DNA of 64,000 nt from Owenia fusiformis (taxonomy: Eukaryota; Annelida; Polychaeta; Sabellida; Oweniidae), in the NCBI GenBank assembly GCA_903813345.2, contig CAIIXF020000007.1, positions 37,162,759 to 37,226,758 on the forward strand, read 5' to 3'. Positions 33,335 to 45,339 of this stretch are shown one piece after another. The notes below the pieces were generated by a model. It had not been told where the DNA came from and did no database searches. It worked only from the letters and a program-made list of their open reading frames with translations. The position numbers and the translations under genes are program-made. Position 1 is the stretch's first letter. The number at the start of each line of letters is the position of its first letter.

Positions 33335-34024
33335 CAGTAAAACCTGTCTAGTCCCAAACACAACCAAGACTGGCTAGAAGGGTTCAGATCAGGAGGTGTT
33401 CACATTTCATTTTTATGCATACCAGGTATATTGACCTGCTTATCCTTAATACAGGTTACCATGGTAACCCTATCTCTTAATTAATTTAAGATGTAGCTAT
33501 AATATTTGAGCATTGTATGTGTAATTACATAATCTACATTTTCTGAAATTATGAGATGGATATGTGAAAAAAATAGCAAAATGAGAGCATTTTTATCAGA
33601 ATATATGGATCGCCCCTTGTATACGTGAGTCAATGGGAGATAACAAAATAAGTGTTCATATCAAGAAGTGTTCTGATTAAAGAGGTGTTCTGATATACAG
33701 TTATTTTGGCTGTTCCGTTTGTCTGCCTCCTATTTATACCCCATGTCCCTCTTTAAAGAGGTGTTCTGATATACAGGCAGGGCTCTCACTAGGAAATATT
33801 TAGGCTGTGGTGCAAACATCTTCACTCTTCAGCATAACTGTTCAGTTGTGATAAATAATATTTATGTTATATTTATCCATTCTGCATGCTATTATTGTAT
33901 ATTCAGTTAAGTTTAGACTGTGAGAACAATCATGTTTTGCCAATAGGTTGTGGTGGGAGCTAAATAGAATGCGGTGCTGCGCCACAGTCTAAAAGCCTAG
34001 CAAGAGCCCTGACAGGTTTCATTG
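33335..34024. mobile_element. Pogo/Tigger-like element with nested hAT-like insertion
   Basis: Flanked by TA at 33333-33334 and 34025-34026. The left end CAGTAAAACCTGTCTAGTCC and right end ACAGGTTTCATTG are inverted repeats. The right end is interrupted at 33778-34011 by the CAGGGCTCTC element. Confidence 0.7.
33778..34011. mobile_element. 234-bp hAT-like MITE with 5-bp target duplication, copy 1
   Basis: CAGGGCTCTCACTAGG at the left and CCTAGCAAGAGCCCTG at the right are inverted repeats. ACAGG is present on both sides (33773-33777 and 34012-34016). The sister copy at 38553-38779 is flanked by CTCTA. CAGGGC-type ends with short target duplications suggest hAT; the 5-bp duplication fits the hAT5 group. 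No transposase. Confidence 0.75.
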
Positions 34025-34459
34025 TACATGTCATGCTGATACAAATACTGCTATATGCAAGTAGCATTTGTGTTTAGGTACAGTAAGAGATGTGGATCTA
34101 TGTCTATAATGTCCTTCAGGAGAGAATGCAGCTGCATTGAATCGAAGCCATGCATATATGCATGGAAGTATTTCTTTACCACAAAACATCCAAACCTCGC
34201 TATATATGTTGTACTACTTTTATTGGTATCATCATATAATTTGACACTTTGTTGTTATTTTCCCTCTAATGTTCATATAATTTTTAGGAATCCCTTAAAT
34301 TGGTACTGCTTTTATCCTTGAAAAGTCCTCTCCATTCGACAAGAGTTAATGTGACTATGTAATCATTTTTAAGGAATCCTCATAAATTTTTCCTTCTAAT
34401 GTAGTGAGAATTTCGAAAAATACCTTCAATAGGCCTACTGCTTTAATCCTTTAATTCCT

Positions 34460-35130
34460 TTCTGTTTTTACTCCAATTGACAAGAGAGACTGTGACCATA
34501 TAATCCTAGAAAATTCCTCCTAATTTCAGAGAGATACTGTGACCATGCATTCATTTTAAGATTTACATAAATGTCTTTAATCCTTGAAAATTCCTCCCAA
34601 TTTCACTCCAATTGACAAGAGATACTGTGCCCATGCATTCATTTTAAGATTTACATAAATGTCTTTAATCCTAGAAAATTCCTCATAATTTCAGAGAGAT
34701 ACTGTGACCATGCATTCATTTTAAGATTTCCATAAATGTCTTTAATCCTTGAAAATTCCTCCCAATTTCACTCCAATTGACAAGAGATACTGTGCCCATG
34801 CATTCATTTTAAGATTTACATAAATGTCTTTAATCCTTGAAAATTCCTCCCAATTTCACTCCAATTGACAAGAGATACTGTGCCCATGCATTCATTTTAA
34901 GATTTACATAAATGTCTTTAATCCTAGAAAATTCCTCATAATTTCAGAGAGATACTGTGACCATGCATTCATTTTAAGATTTCCATAAATGTCTTTAATC
35001 CTTGAAAATTCCTCCCAATTTCACTCCAATTGACAAGAGATACTGTGCCCATGCATTCATTTTAAGATTTACATAAATGTCTTTAATCCTTGAAAATTCC
35101 TCATAATTTCAGAGAGATACTATGACCATA
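34460..35130. repeat. Tandem array with roughly 90-bp subunits
   Basis: CATGCATTCATTTTAAGATT, ACATAAATGTCTTTAATCC and AAAATTCCTCCCAATTTCAC recur about seven times. Two alternating subtypes (with or without AATTGACAAGAG) form a higher-order unit. Confidence 0.8.
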
Positions 35131-35296
35131 CTTTGCACTTCAATGATTAAGTAGTCAACAATATTTGCTTTTTTCCAATAGGGACTGCTTGAGTCTCTGC
35201 TTTGCATAATGCTCAATACTCCATCAGAATAATAAAATCTCTATCATTTAGGTTTAGAGTACAAAAGAAATCAGACAAATCAATGTTATTTGGTTC

Positions 35297-35505
35297 TACA
35301 CTCCCCTCCATAAGTTTAGCAACAGGACGTCTACTGGATTTCTTGGATCACATAGTAAAGTCTGTTAAAATTTGGTGATTTAAAAAGATTTATCAAATAT
35401 GTCATTATAATGCAATAAAGAAAGAAAATTAGATAAAAACATTAATGGGGTTTAACATTCTATCTAATGGAAGTCTTCTAGTTGCCATACTTATGGAGGG
35501 GGTGT
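35297..35505. mobile_element. TIR element of the TACACTCCCCTCC family, copy 3
   Basis: TACACTCCCCTCCATAAGTT at the left pairs with ACTTATGGAGGGGGTGTA at the right, with GCAAC/GTTGCC inside. It retains the TTTGGTGATTTAAAAAGATT segment shared with copy 2. Its right end founds the next array. Confidence 0.7.
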
Positions 35506-36376
35506 AGAATAGGTTGCACTGTATATTGCCAAACTTATGGAGGGGGGTGTAGAATAGGTTGCACTGTTTATTGCCAAAGTTATGGAGGGGGGTGTAGAAT
35601 AGGTTGCACTGTTTATTGCCAAACTTATGGAGGGGGTGTAGAATAGGTTGCACTGTTTATTGCCAAACTTATGGAGGGGGGTGTAGAATAGGTTGCACTG
35701 TATATTGCCATACTTATGGAGGGGGTGTAGAATAGGTTGCACTGTATATTGCCATACTTATGGAGGGGGTGTAGAATAGGTTATACTGTTTATTGCCAAA
35801 CTTATGAAGGGGGTGTAGAATAGGTTGCACTGTATATTGCCATACTTATGGAGGGGGGTGTAGAATAGGTTGCACTGTATATTGCCATACTTATGGAGGG
35901 GGTGTAGAATAGGTTGCACTGTATACTGCCATACTTATGGAGGGGGTGTAGAATAGGTTGCACTGTATACTGCCATTCTTATGGAGGGGGGTGTATAATA
36001 GGTTGCACTGTATATTGCCATACTTATGGAGGGGGTGTAGAATAGGTTGCACTGTATATTGCCATACTTATGGAGGGGGTGTAGAATAGGTTGCACTGTA
36101 TATTGCCATACTTATGGAGGGGGTGTAGAATAGGTTGCACCGTTTATTGCCAAACTTATGGAGGGGGGTGTAGAATAGGTTGCACTGTATATTGCCATAC
36201 TTATGGAGGGGGGGCGTAGAATAGGTTGCACTGTTTATTGCCATACTTATGGAGGGGGGTGTAGAATAGGTTGCGCTGTATATTGCCAAACTTATGGAGG
36301 GGGGTGTAGAATAGGTTGCACTGTATATTGCCAAACTTATGGAGGGGGGCGTAGAATAAGTTGCACTGTTTATTGT
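35482..36376. repeat. 43-bp array of a transposon terminus, about 20 copies
   Basis: Each unit reads TTGCCATACTTATGGAGGGG, GTGTAGAATAGG, TTGCACTGTATA with small length changes in the G run. The first unit is the right end of the element at 35297-35505. Minus-strand frames here (CNLFYTP... repeats) are shadows. Confidence 0.88.
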
Positions 36377-36379
36377 GGG

Positions 36380-37480
36380 TAGATTAAGTATTGGAATTGG
36401 TCGGGAACTCTATGGGACTCAGGGCTGAATTCAGGCATAACAATCAAACTGTTTAGAATTTCATAATTGGATTGTATTGTTTTACTTTGAGTTGAGACAA
36501 AATAAATTGATTATACAATACACATGCATGTATGTATAATAAATTCCAACTGATTTCGAGTAAATACCACACAAATATTATAGATTTGGGTAATTGTATA
36601 TCTTTGAATTTGTGAATTGACGCCAGCATAAGAAGCTGTTTTAATAACTCCCTACTGCTTAATAAATTCTCACGATATTACGTGATCATATTTCAATATC
36701 TCTGGTTCATTTCTGATTGTTTTTCGCATCTGCAATCCCTCGAGACATGGTTACAGTTCATTGCTTCACCCATAAATTAATTGCTATTTTCCAAGCAGGT
36801 CGTATAAACATTAGCCTTATTTATCGATAAAATTGTTTTTTTAAATTTTTAGTACTTGATACTTTTTCATTTCAATAAATATCTGCAATTTCATTAAATG
36901 CCTGGAACACCTTTATAAGAGGAACACCTTTAGTTACAAGTCAAACACTTTCAAGTCTCATTGATTATATATAGGAGAAATTAATACTATGCTGATTTCG
37001 ATGATGTTTTCCTGTTTAGGAATACCTGAATTAACATGCTTGTTATCTATATAAATACTGTACGCGCAGTCCCATTATAAACTACCCTCTGCCTAGTATA
37101 GACTATATTCCAGTTTAGGAGCCCCACCCTGACGACCGGAGACTGTGACAGCCCGGGTCATAAATCATTTCACACCTACCATGCTGAACTTTTCTTAACC
37201 AATCAGTGAACTGTAAGGAACACATCCTAGATGCGAGTTCATCAACTCTACGATAATGTAAGAGTAAATGATCATATATAGAAAGTCATCCATTTTCAAT
37301 GAAGTTCACTCTGACTGGCTCATTGAGATCAGAGATTTATTGTAAATGAAAAAAGTGAAGACGAAGCTCTCTTTTAAGAAGTGAAGTTGACATTATTACT
37401 CATGATACTTTCACGATTATCAACTACGACATTGAGCCTTATGAATAAAATCAAAGAAATATGGAATAAAATCCATCTAG
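36380..37480. other. Spacer without recognised gene
   Basis: Unique-looking AT-rich DNA. A fragment near 36895-36955 has GAACACC motifs of the pogo/Tigger-like family. No coding support. Confidence 0.35.
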
Positions 37481-37489
37481 TGTTCTATT

Positions 37490-37680
37490 TTCCTTGCATT
37501 CGTTTGCACCTCTTTCCTTGCATTTGCATCTTTTTTCTTCCATTGCAACTTTTTCCTTGCATCTTCTTCTTTGCATTTACATATTTTCCTTGCATTTGCA
37601 TCTTTTTTCTTGCATTTGCATATTTTTCCTTGCATTTACATATTTTTCTTGCATTTGCTTCTCTTGCCTTGCATTAATGC
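37490..37680. repeat. Degenerate 20-bp TTTTCCTTGCATTTGCATAT repeat
   Basis: About nine imperfect units. The F/L/C-rich plus-strand frames over it are low-complexity shadows. Confidence 0.65.
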
Positions 37681-38296
37681 ATTTCAAAATTTGAGTTGTA
37701 ACTTCTTCTAATTTCTCTATCTAATATATTTCACAATTAAGGAAATACTCAACTATTGTCTAAGAGACTCTTGACTTATATTCAATAAGCTCTCTTTTAA
37801 GTGAGGATATCTTCTTGAATGTTACATACTATAAATGTATAGCAAGACATTCCAATTCCCCAAAATTCTAAAAAATCCTCCTTTTAGATGACGTCCACTT
37901 AATAGAAAAGCATGCCTAAAATTTTGCATCAGTCTAGACGCAGATGATATGCTAATAACGATACATTAGATGAAGACATCATTTTCTGTACATCGTCATA
38001 TTTTGAAACGAGACAAGAAAATCTAAACCAGTCTATTTATTAGAAGGTCTTTAATTAATACTCAGCATCTAAACCTAAGACTTATCAATTGAATAAGCAT
38101 TGATTTCTCACAATCATAAGCATTGATTTCTTGAAATTGTAAGCATTGATTTTGCACAATTGGTCAGTGAGACAACCCTATGCATAACTATTACCATAAT
38201 ATTAGAGGGGACATCACTTTAGCTAATGAGAAAATAGAGGAATGAATGAATATTGTAGGCTTTGAATAATGGCAATTAGGTTTTATACTGGAAGTA

Positions 38297-38455
38297 CAGT
38301 TAATCCTGTACATGTATATCTGAACACCTCTGTTATGTGATGAACACCTCAGTTATGTGATGAACACCTCTGTTATGTGAGCACATCTCAATATGAACAC
38401 CTGTTCTGAACACCTTGAGCCGATACAAGTGATGTCCAGATTAGACAGGCTCAAC
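38297..38455. mobile_element. Pogo/Tigger-like MITE with a 22-bp internal triplication
   Basis: The left end CAGTTAATCCTGTACATG follows TA. AACACCTCTGTTATGTGATG repeats three times and the right side contains ATTAGACAGGCTCAACTC. Confidence 0.55.
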
Positions 38456-38552
38456 TCAATAAATCTCAATATCTTATTATAGGCCTACAGGGTTACACAA
38501 AAATGCCACCAACTAATTTTGGTAAGGAATCTTTTATCCATTGAACACTCTA

Positions 38553-38779
38553 CAGGGCTCTCATCAGGAAATATTTAGGTGTGGTGCAAACATCTTCAGC
38601 ATTACCGTTCAGTCATGATGAATTATATTTATGTTATAGTCTATCCTTTTTACATGCTATAATTGTATATTCAGTTAAGTTTAGACTGTGGAAACAATCA
38701 TGATTTGTCAGTAGGATGTGGTGGAAGCTACATAGAGTGTGGTTCTGCGCCACAGTCTAAAAGCCTGGCGAGAACCCTC
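38553..38779. mobile_element. 227-bp hAT-like MITE, copy 2
   Basis: Same family and orientation as 33778-34011. It is bounded by CTCTA direct repeats at 38548-38552 and 38780-38784 and shares TTCAGTTAAGTTTAGACTGT and TGCGCCACAGTCTAAAAGCC. Confidence 0.75.
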
Positions 38780-38981
38780 CTCTATCTACACACAAAGATC
38801 GCTTACCAATCAAGTGAAAACCCTGCTAAATTATTGGTAAAGTTAGTATGTGGCATTTTTTTGAGTCACCCTGTACTGTGCTTTTTCATCATCAATATAC
38901 TGCCTCAAAAATATCTAAGCTAAATGTGTTCACTTGAGGTCCCTATCTTCTTATCAGAAGCCTATCTGATTCAACAGACGC

Positions 38982-39184
38982 AGTGATCTCCCCAGCATTA
39001 AAGCAAATCGGCATAGCACCCATCTGATATTATAGAAATAGGCTTGCACCCACCTGAAAATCCATTTGCACCCACTTGAAAATGAGAAAAATCATGAAAA
39101 ATTGACATACTTAGACCAATTTTGGTCTTAATTGTGAAATGAGAATTTTGCACCCACCTGGGACAAAATCCTCAGGAGATCACT
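38982..39184. mobile_element. MITE with AGTGATCTCCC ends, copy 2
   Basis: AGTGATCTCCCCAGC at the left and CTCAGGAGATCACT at the right are inverted repeats. The interior matches 11669-11811 plus an extra internal duplication of the CACCCACCTGAAAAT part. Confidence 0.65.
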
Positions 39185-39346
39185 TAGAGCAAACATCATA
39201 TTTTATGACTTTCATGTGATTAATAGTACAAATGTACACTGTACATGTAAGTTATTTGTAGAGCATCAAAAAAACACTTAAAACAACCTTGAATTCTTTA
39301 ACACAAGTCTTGAATTTTAGCCAGAAAAAACATACAAATAAACATA

Positions 39347-39757
39347 AAGTAAAACCTTAAAGAATGTGAATGCCACTGAGTCAAAAAGTGTTCAGTTGGC
39401 AGGTAAGGTATTCCCATTCTGAGCTTTTCAAACAATGCTAACTAATAGCAGATAAAAATGGGATTCAATGAGTGTTCGTATACAGAAATGTTCATATTAG
39501 ATTGGTATTCAGATTGTAACAACCCTTGATAGCAAGTTGCTACTACGGCCCAGCTGTAGTGGCTTAAGCCTTTATAGCTCAGTCGGTAGAGCATCAGACT
39601 TCGGATCCAAGGGTCCTAGGTTCGATTCTCACACAAGGCATTGAATTTAGCACACTTTTTTTCAATTTCTTTATCTGGCTTGTTACACTATGCTCGTTAG
39701 TTAGTCATTCTCTCGGGCGCCCTTTTGTCATTACATGATATATACAGGTTTTACTAT
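39347..39757. mobile_element. Pogo/Tigger-like element interrupted by a SINE-like repeat
   Basis: AAGTAAAACCTTAAAGAATG at the left, GTGTTCAGTTGGC and GTATTCAGATT inside, and TATACAGGTTTTACTA at the right. The SINE-like block from about 39518 separates the two halves. Confidence 0.5.
39518..39690 (+). mobile_element. tRNA-derived SINE-like repeat, copy 2
   Basis: Contains a tRNA-like segment at 39570-39640: TATAGCTCAGTCGGTAGAGC (A-box region), an anticodon loop CTTCGGA (TCG, Arg-type) and GGTTCGATTC (B-box). The T-stem and 3' half of the anticodon stem are mispaired, so it is not a functional tRNA. The tail GCATTGAATTTAGCACAC and ATCTGGCTTGTTACACTA matches the inverted copy at 12449-12592. 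Confidence 0.65.
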
Positions 39758-40214
39758 GGACTACACAGAAGCACTTGGCTATATAGCTTGACTATATTCT
39801 GAAGTCGTTTGCCTCGTATGAAGGTCGCCATAGACATTTCTAAATGCTCTTTCTAGAAGACCCTTTGGGAGAAACATTAATATATACAATTAATACTCAG
39901 TCAATATAAGCGATCTCAGCTGACCTTATAACTTCCAAAATATATATTGCCTACGCAAATTGATTCCTACAATATATATTGACTTACCAAAATGTGTACA
40001 GAAATCAAGTTCAGTACATGAACTTGCAATACAGTGCCTCGGGTCAAACACAAAATCCAACTGAACAAATTTGTCAGTAAAATTCACTCCTAAATCCAAT
40101 GAATTCAAAGTGACCTTAGTAGTCAACAGGTCTCAAACTTCAAAATACACTATAATTATCGAGTTGTAGTCTATTTGTATTAAGTTTATCTCCAAATTAC
40201 ATGTTATATTCAGT

Positions 40215-40650
40215 TCATGGTGTCCCTCTAAATCAGACTTGGTGATTTATTCACACTTATGCATTTCACTTTATTAATCTTATCTGAACTCCTATGTCTA
40301 AATATTGTGTGCTTAAGTTAATATACATACACAGTAAAACCTGTATGGGTGAACACCTTTCTTATCTGTACACCTCTAAATATGAACACTTTTTCATATG
40401 AATATTGTGCATTTCACTTTATTAGTCTTATCTGAACTCCTATGTCTACATTATCGTGGGCTTAAGTTAATATACATACACAGTAAAACATGTATGGGTG
40501 AACAGTAAACACCTTTCTAATCTGAACCCCTCTCAATATAAACACTTTTTCATATGAACACTTGTGCATTTCATTTTATTAATCTTATCTGAACATCTAT
40601 GCTTAAATATCATAATATACATACACAGTAAAACATGTATGGGTGAACAC
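40215..40650. repeat. Tandem duplication around pogo/Tigger-like ends, about 160-bp period
   Basis: CATTTCACTTTATTAATCTT, GAACTCCTATGTCTA, CATACACAGTAAAACCTGTA and GGGTGAACACC recur 2.5 to 3 times. Each unit contains a transposon terminus CAGTAAAAC plus flank. Confidence 0.75.
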
Positions 40651-41004
40651 ATGTATACATGTATTTAATACATGTTTATTGTTCAATTGGTTTCAAAAGT
40701 TTACTCAGTTTAAAATAATTCATTTTTGTATTTCATATTCTTTGTAAACTTGCCAATATTTTATATTATTTATAACATTTTCAGCCCTTGTATTGTACTC
40801 CTTGACCTCTGGTTTTAACTGGAGCTCAATCCCCGTATAGCTAAGGGCCTGATTCGATTACACATTAACTGTGCAAAATGATGTATGTATTTAAGACTTT
40901 ATACATCAATCTTTAAACAATGTTTCATTTATTCCATTTGTATTTGTATCACTTTACACCTCAGAGAAGATATACAATGACTAAACATACTTTTGTAAAT
41001 AGTG

Positions 41005-41553
41005 TTCAGTAGACCTGCCAAATAAGTGTTCAGAACTGCCAAAAAGTGTTAAGTATACTGCCAAATAAGTGTTCGGTATACTGCCAAACAAGTGTTCAGT
41101 ATACTGCCAAATAAGTGTTCAGTATACTGCCAAATAAGTGTTCAGTATACTGCCAAATAAGTGTTCAGTATACTGCCAAATGAGTGTTCAGTATATGGCC
41201 AAATAAGTGTTCAGTATACTGCCAAATAAGTGTTCAGTATAATGCCAAATAAGTGTTCAGTATACTGCCAAATAAGTGTACAGTATACTGCCAAATAAGT
41301 GTAGAGTATACTGCCAAATAAGTGTAGAGTATACTGCCAAATAAGTGTTCAGTATACTGCCAAATAAGTGTTCAATATACTGCCAAATAAGTGTTCAATA
41401 TACTGTCCAATAAGTGTTCAGTATACTGCCAAATGAGTGTTCAGTATACTGCCAAATGAATGTTCAGTATACTGCTAAATGAGTGTTCAGTATACTGCCA
41501 AATGAGTGTTCAGTATACTGCCAAATGAGTGTTCAGTATACTGCAAATTAGTG
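41005..41553. repeat. 23-bp minisatellite, about 24 copies
   Basis: GTGTTCAGTATACTGCCAAA followed by TAA or TGA repeats. The unit resembles the AAGTGTTCAG subterminal motif of the pogo/Tigger-like family and is followed by further such motifs (CTAATCTGAACATT at 41597). Confidence 0.88.
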
Positions 41554-42157
41554 TTCACATGTGTTCACCAAAATGCAGCTCTAAGTAAAGCCAGTCTAAT
41601 CTGAACATTACTTGGGATTATATAAAAAGTGTTCAAATTTCAGAGTGTTCATATTTCAAGGTTTCTGCATTAGTATATGAATCAAATATAGGGACCTAGT
41701 GGAATTTATTAGGACCATGGCAAAATGTTCACAATAGAGAGGTATTTAAATTAAAGGGATGTTAGGATGCTTTTACATGCAGAATTTTATATCATAAGCT
41801 CAAGGAGGATTGGCTCCCAGGATCGAAACTCTATATTTTCCAATAATGAAAACTTCAAAATCATTATTTTCTGAAATTATAACCGACTATAAATTCAAAA
41901 TCAACAGTGCAAAAGATTCGAACCAATATCTTGATCATTTCTTATGAGTTTTGGAATTTTCCGTTTGGAAATAAGACCAAAATTCATGATTCAAATGTTG
42001 AAGTGAACAAAATGGCAGCTGTTTGAATTTAAATTTTGTATCATGACATGCCCATATATGGAACAAAATATCGATGTTGCATTCTGGAAGCCAATCCTTG
42101 TTGTCCTAAGCCCATAAATTGAAATGTCAGACCTTGTTAGTATTCAACCTGACTTGA

Positions 42158-42549
42158 AAAACTGGTATCACTTCTTTAATTTCAAGCAACAATGCAGATG
42201 GAGCAGAAGATGTATGCAGATCGTTGATGATTGTTACGCCTCGTGAAGAAGGTTACAATGAAGGAGAAAGGCTTGGAAAAACAAATGATCAAAAAATAGC
42301 ATCGCTGAGTTATAATCGGGAAAAATTCTAAAGCATAATTTCGACAAGCTGAGAAATCAACTAACTACAGTTCCAACAGAAATACATTATTTTATCCGAG
42401 AGTCAGAAAGTTTGTTTATTAAATCAATGCATGAACAGTCTCTTAGCAAATGATCCTAATTCCTCCAATGAAATCAGTTGTCCTAAAGACATAATAGAAG
42501 AATCCTTCCATGAACAGATATATAGAATGGTTTCTATGACAACCTAGGC
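42158..42549 (+). pseudogene. Possible decayed gene fragment, unknown family
   Basis: Three consecutive frame segments look coding: one with DGAEDVCRSLMIVTPREEGY and NEGERLGKTNDQKIASL, one with HNFDKLRNQLTTVPTEIHYF and one with NEISCPKDIIEESFHEQIYR. Each ends in a stop just where the next takes over. One lost A near 42330 would explain the first switch. No start, splice sites or known domain were recognised, so this may be a processed or fragmentary pseudogene, or chance. Confidence 0.3.
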
Positions 42550-42687
42550 AATGCATTGTCCTAGCTGTCTATGGCAATTTGTGAAGAATAACTGTTACTG
42601 TAAATCTATGTACGACAGTACTAATAAGAATGAATATTTCTTTAAATTATAACCTTATGTAGATGCATAATGTATACAGTAAATATA

Positions 42688-42952
42688 GGCATAGCCAGGG
42701 GCTGGATCGCACCCCCACCCCCTAAAACGAAGAAATATTTGAATAAAATTAGATAGAAGCAAATAGCTTTAAAATACTTTTTATTTGAAGCTTATAGCTC
42801 AATTTTGAAGGAAGACACATCAATTTTTGTAAAATTCAAAACAAATCAAACAATTTTTTGGGCTTGCTTATGTTATGATCGCAACCCCCCTCCCCCTGTA
42901 ATCCGAAATTTTTTTGTGATCGCACCCCCTGACAGAAAGCTAGGCTACGCCC
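42688..42952. mobile_element. MITE with GGCATAGCCAGG and GGCTACGCC ends
   Basis: GGCATAGCCAGGGGCTGGAT at the left, ATCGCACCCCC blocks at both sides and AGGCTACGCCC at the right form an imperfect inverted repeat, a distant relative of the CCCGTAGCCAGG family. Confidence 0.5.
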
Positions 42953-42954
42953 AA

Positions 42955-45335
42955 GGTATAAACAGCATGACATTGTGCAAACTGCAAAATGGTCCACCAC
43001 CTAGCTACAGTATATAATCCTGCAGATAGGTATCTGAATTTTTGGGGAAATTAAAAGAACCCTTCAAATGAAATATATCATAAACAGTTCCTTATTTCTT
43101 AATTTATGCAGTGCAAGAGTATCCCTATTACCAAATGTTTTAAGCTGATGTTTATTTCAAATAACTACTTATGAAAGAGATTTTTTAGTCTAGATTCTAA
43201 CAATTGTGACTTTAAGAAGAAATCTTTCAATGCTATTTATAAATCTATTCAATATTCAGTCTAGAAGTAATTTGGGTCACACCAGTGAAGAAAACGCATT
43301 ATACACATAAAGCAATAAAATCACATTTTATCCTGCTATAAAAACTTCACTTGAAGAACAACAATGCTAGCACGACGAGGCCTATCATAGGAGTAGCACC
43401 CAGTACGCTGGGTACTAATGAACTTATTTCTCCAAATAGAGACTTGTCTTTGATTGAATCGGTCTACTGCATGTTACGCCTGCTTCTGGCAATTTTGATA
43501 TTTTTATATCTTGTAGACTTAAATTTCCTTTTTTGAATATTTTTAATTTAATTTGGGTGATATTTCTATATTTTTGAAATAAAAAATTATTATCCTTTAA
43601 CCTTTAAATGGTCCAAATCATTTGAAAAGTGCTAAGAATGGTGAAAACTGCATGCTTTTTAAAATAATTTTAGGTGGGGGAGGGGGCTACCAGCCCGATG
43701 AGCTTTTCAAAATGGCATTAGCATAGCACTAGATAATATGCATGAACATGTGCATGCATCTTCATTTTCAAACCTAGACCATCTTGTGAAAAATTAAATT
43801 TTACGTAGATTTTACCAGTTTCAATGATGCAGGATGCAGGTGAAGCTAATCTGTGTTGTATATACAGTAGAGTTAAAGTTGAAAAAAGCGATAAAAATAA
43901 GCTACATGTAAGCAGCAACCTTGCTCAGACTGAAAATAGCATTTGAATCTGATTGGTAGGATTTGTAAAGTCAATGGTGTTCATGTGTTTGCTTTGAATT
44001 TGGTGCCAATGTTGTCCAGAAAGGGGACTGACGTATTGCTTTTTCCAAATTCAATTACAAAGAAATGTTCTTGAATAGCAGATATTCACAAAAAAATTAT
44101 GAGAATTTGATTGTTTGGTTAAAATCATTCACTAGATGTGAAGTTACATGTAGGTCAATATAAACAACATGGAAGAAATTTCTCAATTTAAGGCATTTCA
44201 TGAAATAACGATGCAGGATTGCTGCGCAACTTATTTTTATTTATTTCTCCAACTTTTGCTCTATAGACAACAGGATCCAGATCATCTATCATGTAAATTG
44301 GTTCCGTAAAATTGAATTTTCTACAGGATGAGCGCTCTTGAAAGCCAGCGAAGCCACCTAGAAAGAAAAATATCCCAAAAAACTCTTCAAAGCCCATGGT
44401 GGCTTTGAACGAACTTGGAACTACTGGTAGTGGATGATGGTGAGTTATTACTTCGGTCCAAAGCCTTCTCTATATTCCGGCTTTGAGTAGAAGATTGAGC
44501 TGCCTTGGTACTATGAATATTGTAAATCATTGTGTTACACGCACAGTAAATATGGCATAATAATATAAAATATACCTTTATGTATACATGTAGATTTGAA
44601 GAACATAAGCCCACATCCCCGTCTGAATCTATTGTTATATTTGATTTCTTTAAGTGAGAATAATTTCAAAGTTTCCTCCATTTTATTCACGTCCAGAACC
44701 GGAAGCCATTTTTCATACAGCGAGAAAATGTCACCATGTGTCAAACTCCGAAATGAAATTTTGAAATATCTAAATCCAGACAAGCAACGCTTCATCCTAA
44801 ATACAATTAATATTCTTAAAGATATTTATAAAATTTAAAAAAAATGAGTACTAGGTGCGTGTAGCACCTTTTCTAGAGTACATACGAAATCAATGAAGTT
44901 ATGTCTAGCTGTAAGCTAGAGACTCGAGTAAGTGAGTTACAGTTGGGGACATAAGTAAATGACAGGTGGATTTGCTGAAGTGAGGATTTCCCATGTTAAA
45001 AATAAGAGAATTTACAAGAGGCCATACATCAGTGGATGAGATTATACAAAATGTAAAATATACAAATTTTAAGGGATATATATCTAGACAATATTGGAAA
45101 TTATGGGCTTTCAGACCACCATAATTAGGAAATGGTGATCGAAAATCGACCTGTCATTTATTTTTGTCCCCAACTGTATACTTGGAGGTTGAACTGTGAA
45201 CAGTGAACACTGGATGCCAGAGTTGTCCAGGAAAACAGTTACCATTTTCGTTTTATGTCAGTGAAAGAGTTACTTCATCCCGGAGGTTTCACACAAATTT
45301 TAATACAATTTTTTGTAGAAAGACTGAATTTAAAT
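42955..45335. other. Spacer; fragment of a CCCGTAGCC-type MITE at about 43612-43698
   Basis: No supported gene. 43620-43660 shares GTGCTAAGAATGGTGAAAAC with the MITE at 14873. The short frames at 43351 and 44596 have no domain and no splice-consistent partners. Confidence 0.35.
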
Positions 45336-45339
45336 AGAC

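Noticed and set aside
39570-39640. Functional tRNA-Arg gene
   Set aside because: The boxes are present, but the T-stem and anticodon stem do not pair, and a second diverged copy shares non-tRNA flanks, which points to a SINE.
43351-43536. Possible last exon with a hydrophobic C-terminus and nearby AATAAA
   Set aside because: The frame starts at TTG, no acceptor could be matched to an upstream exon, and no family was recognised.
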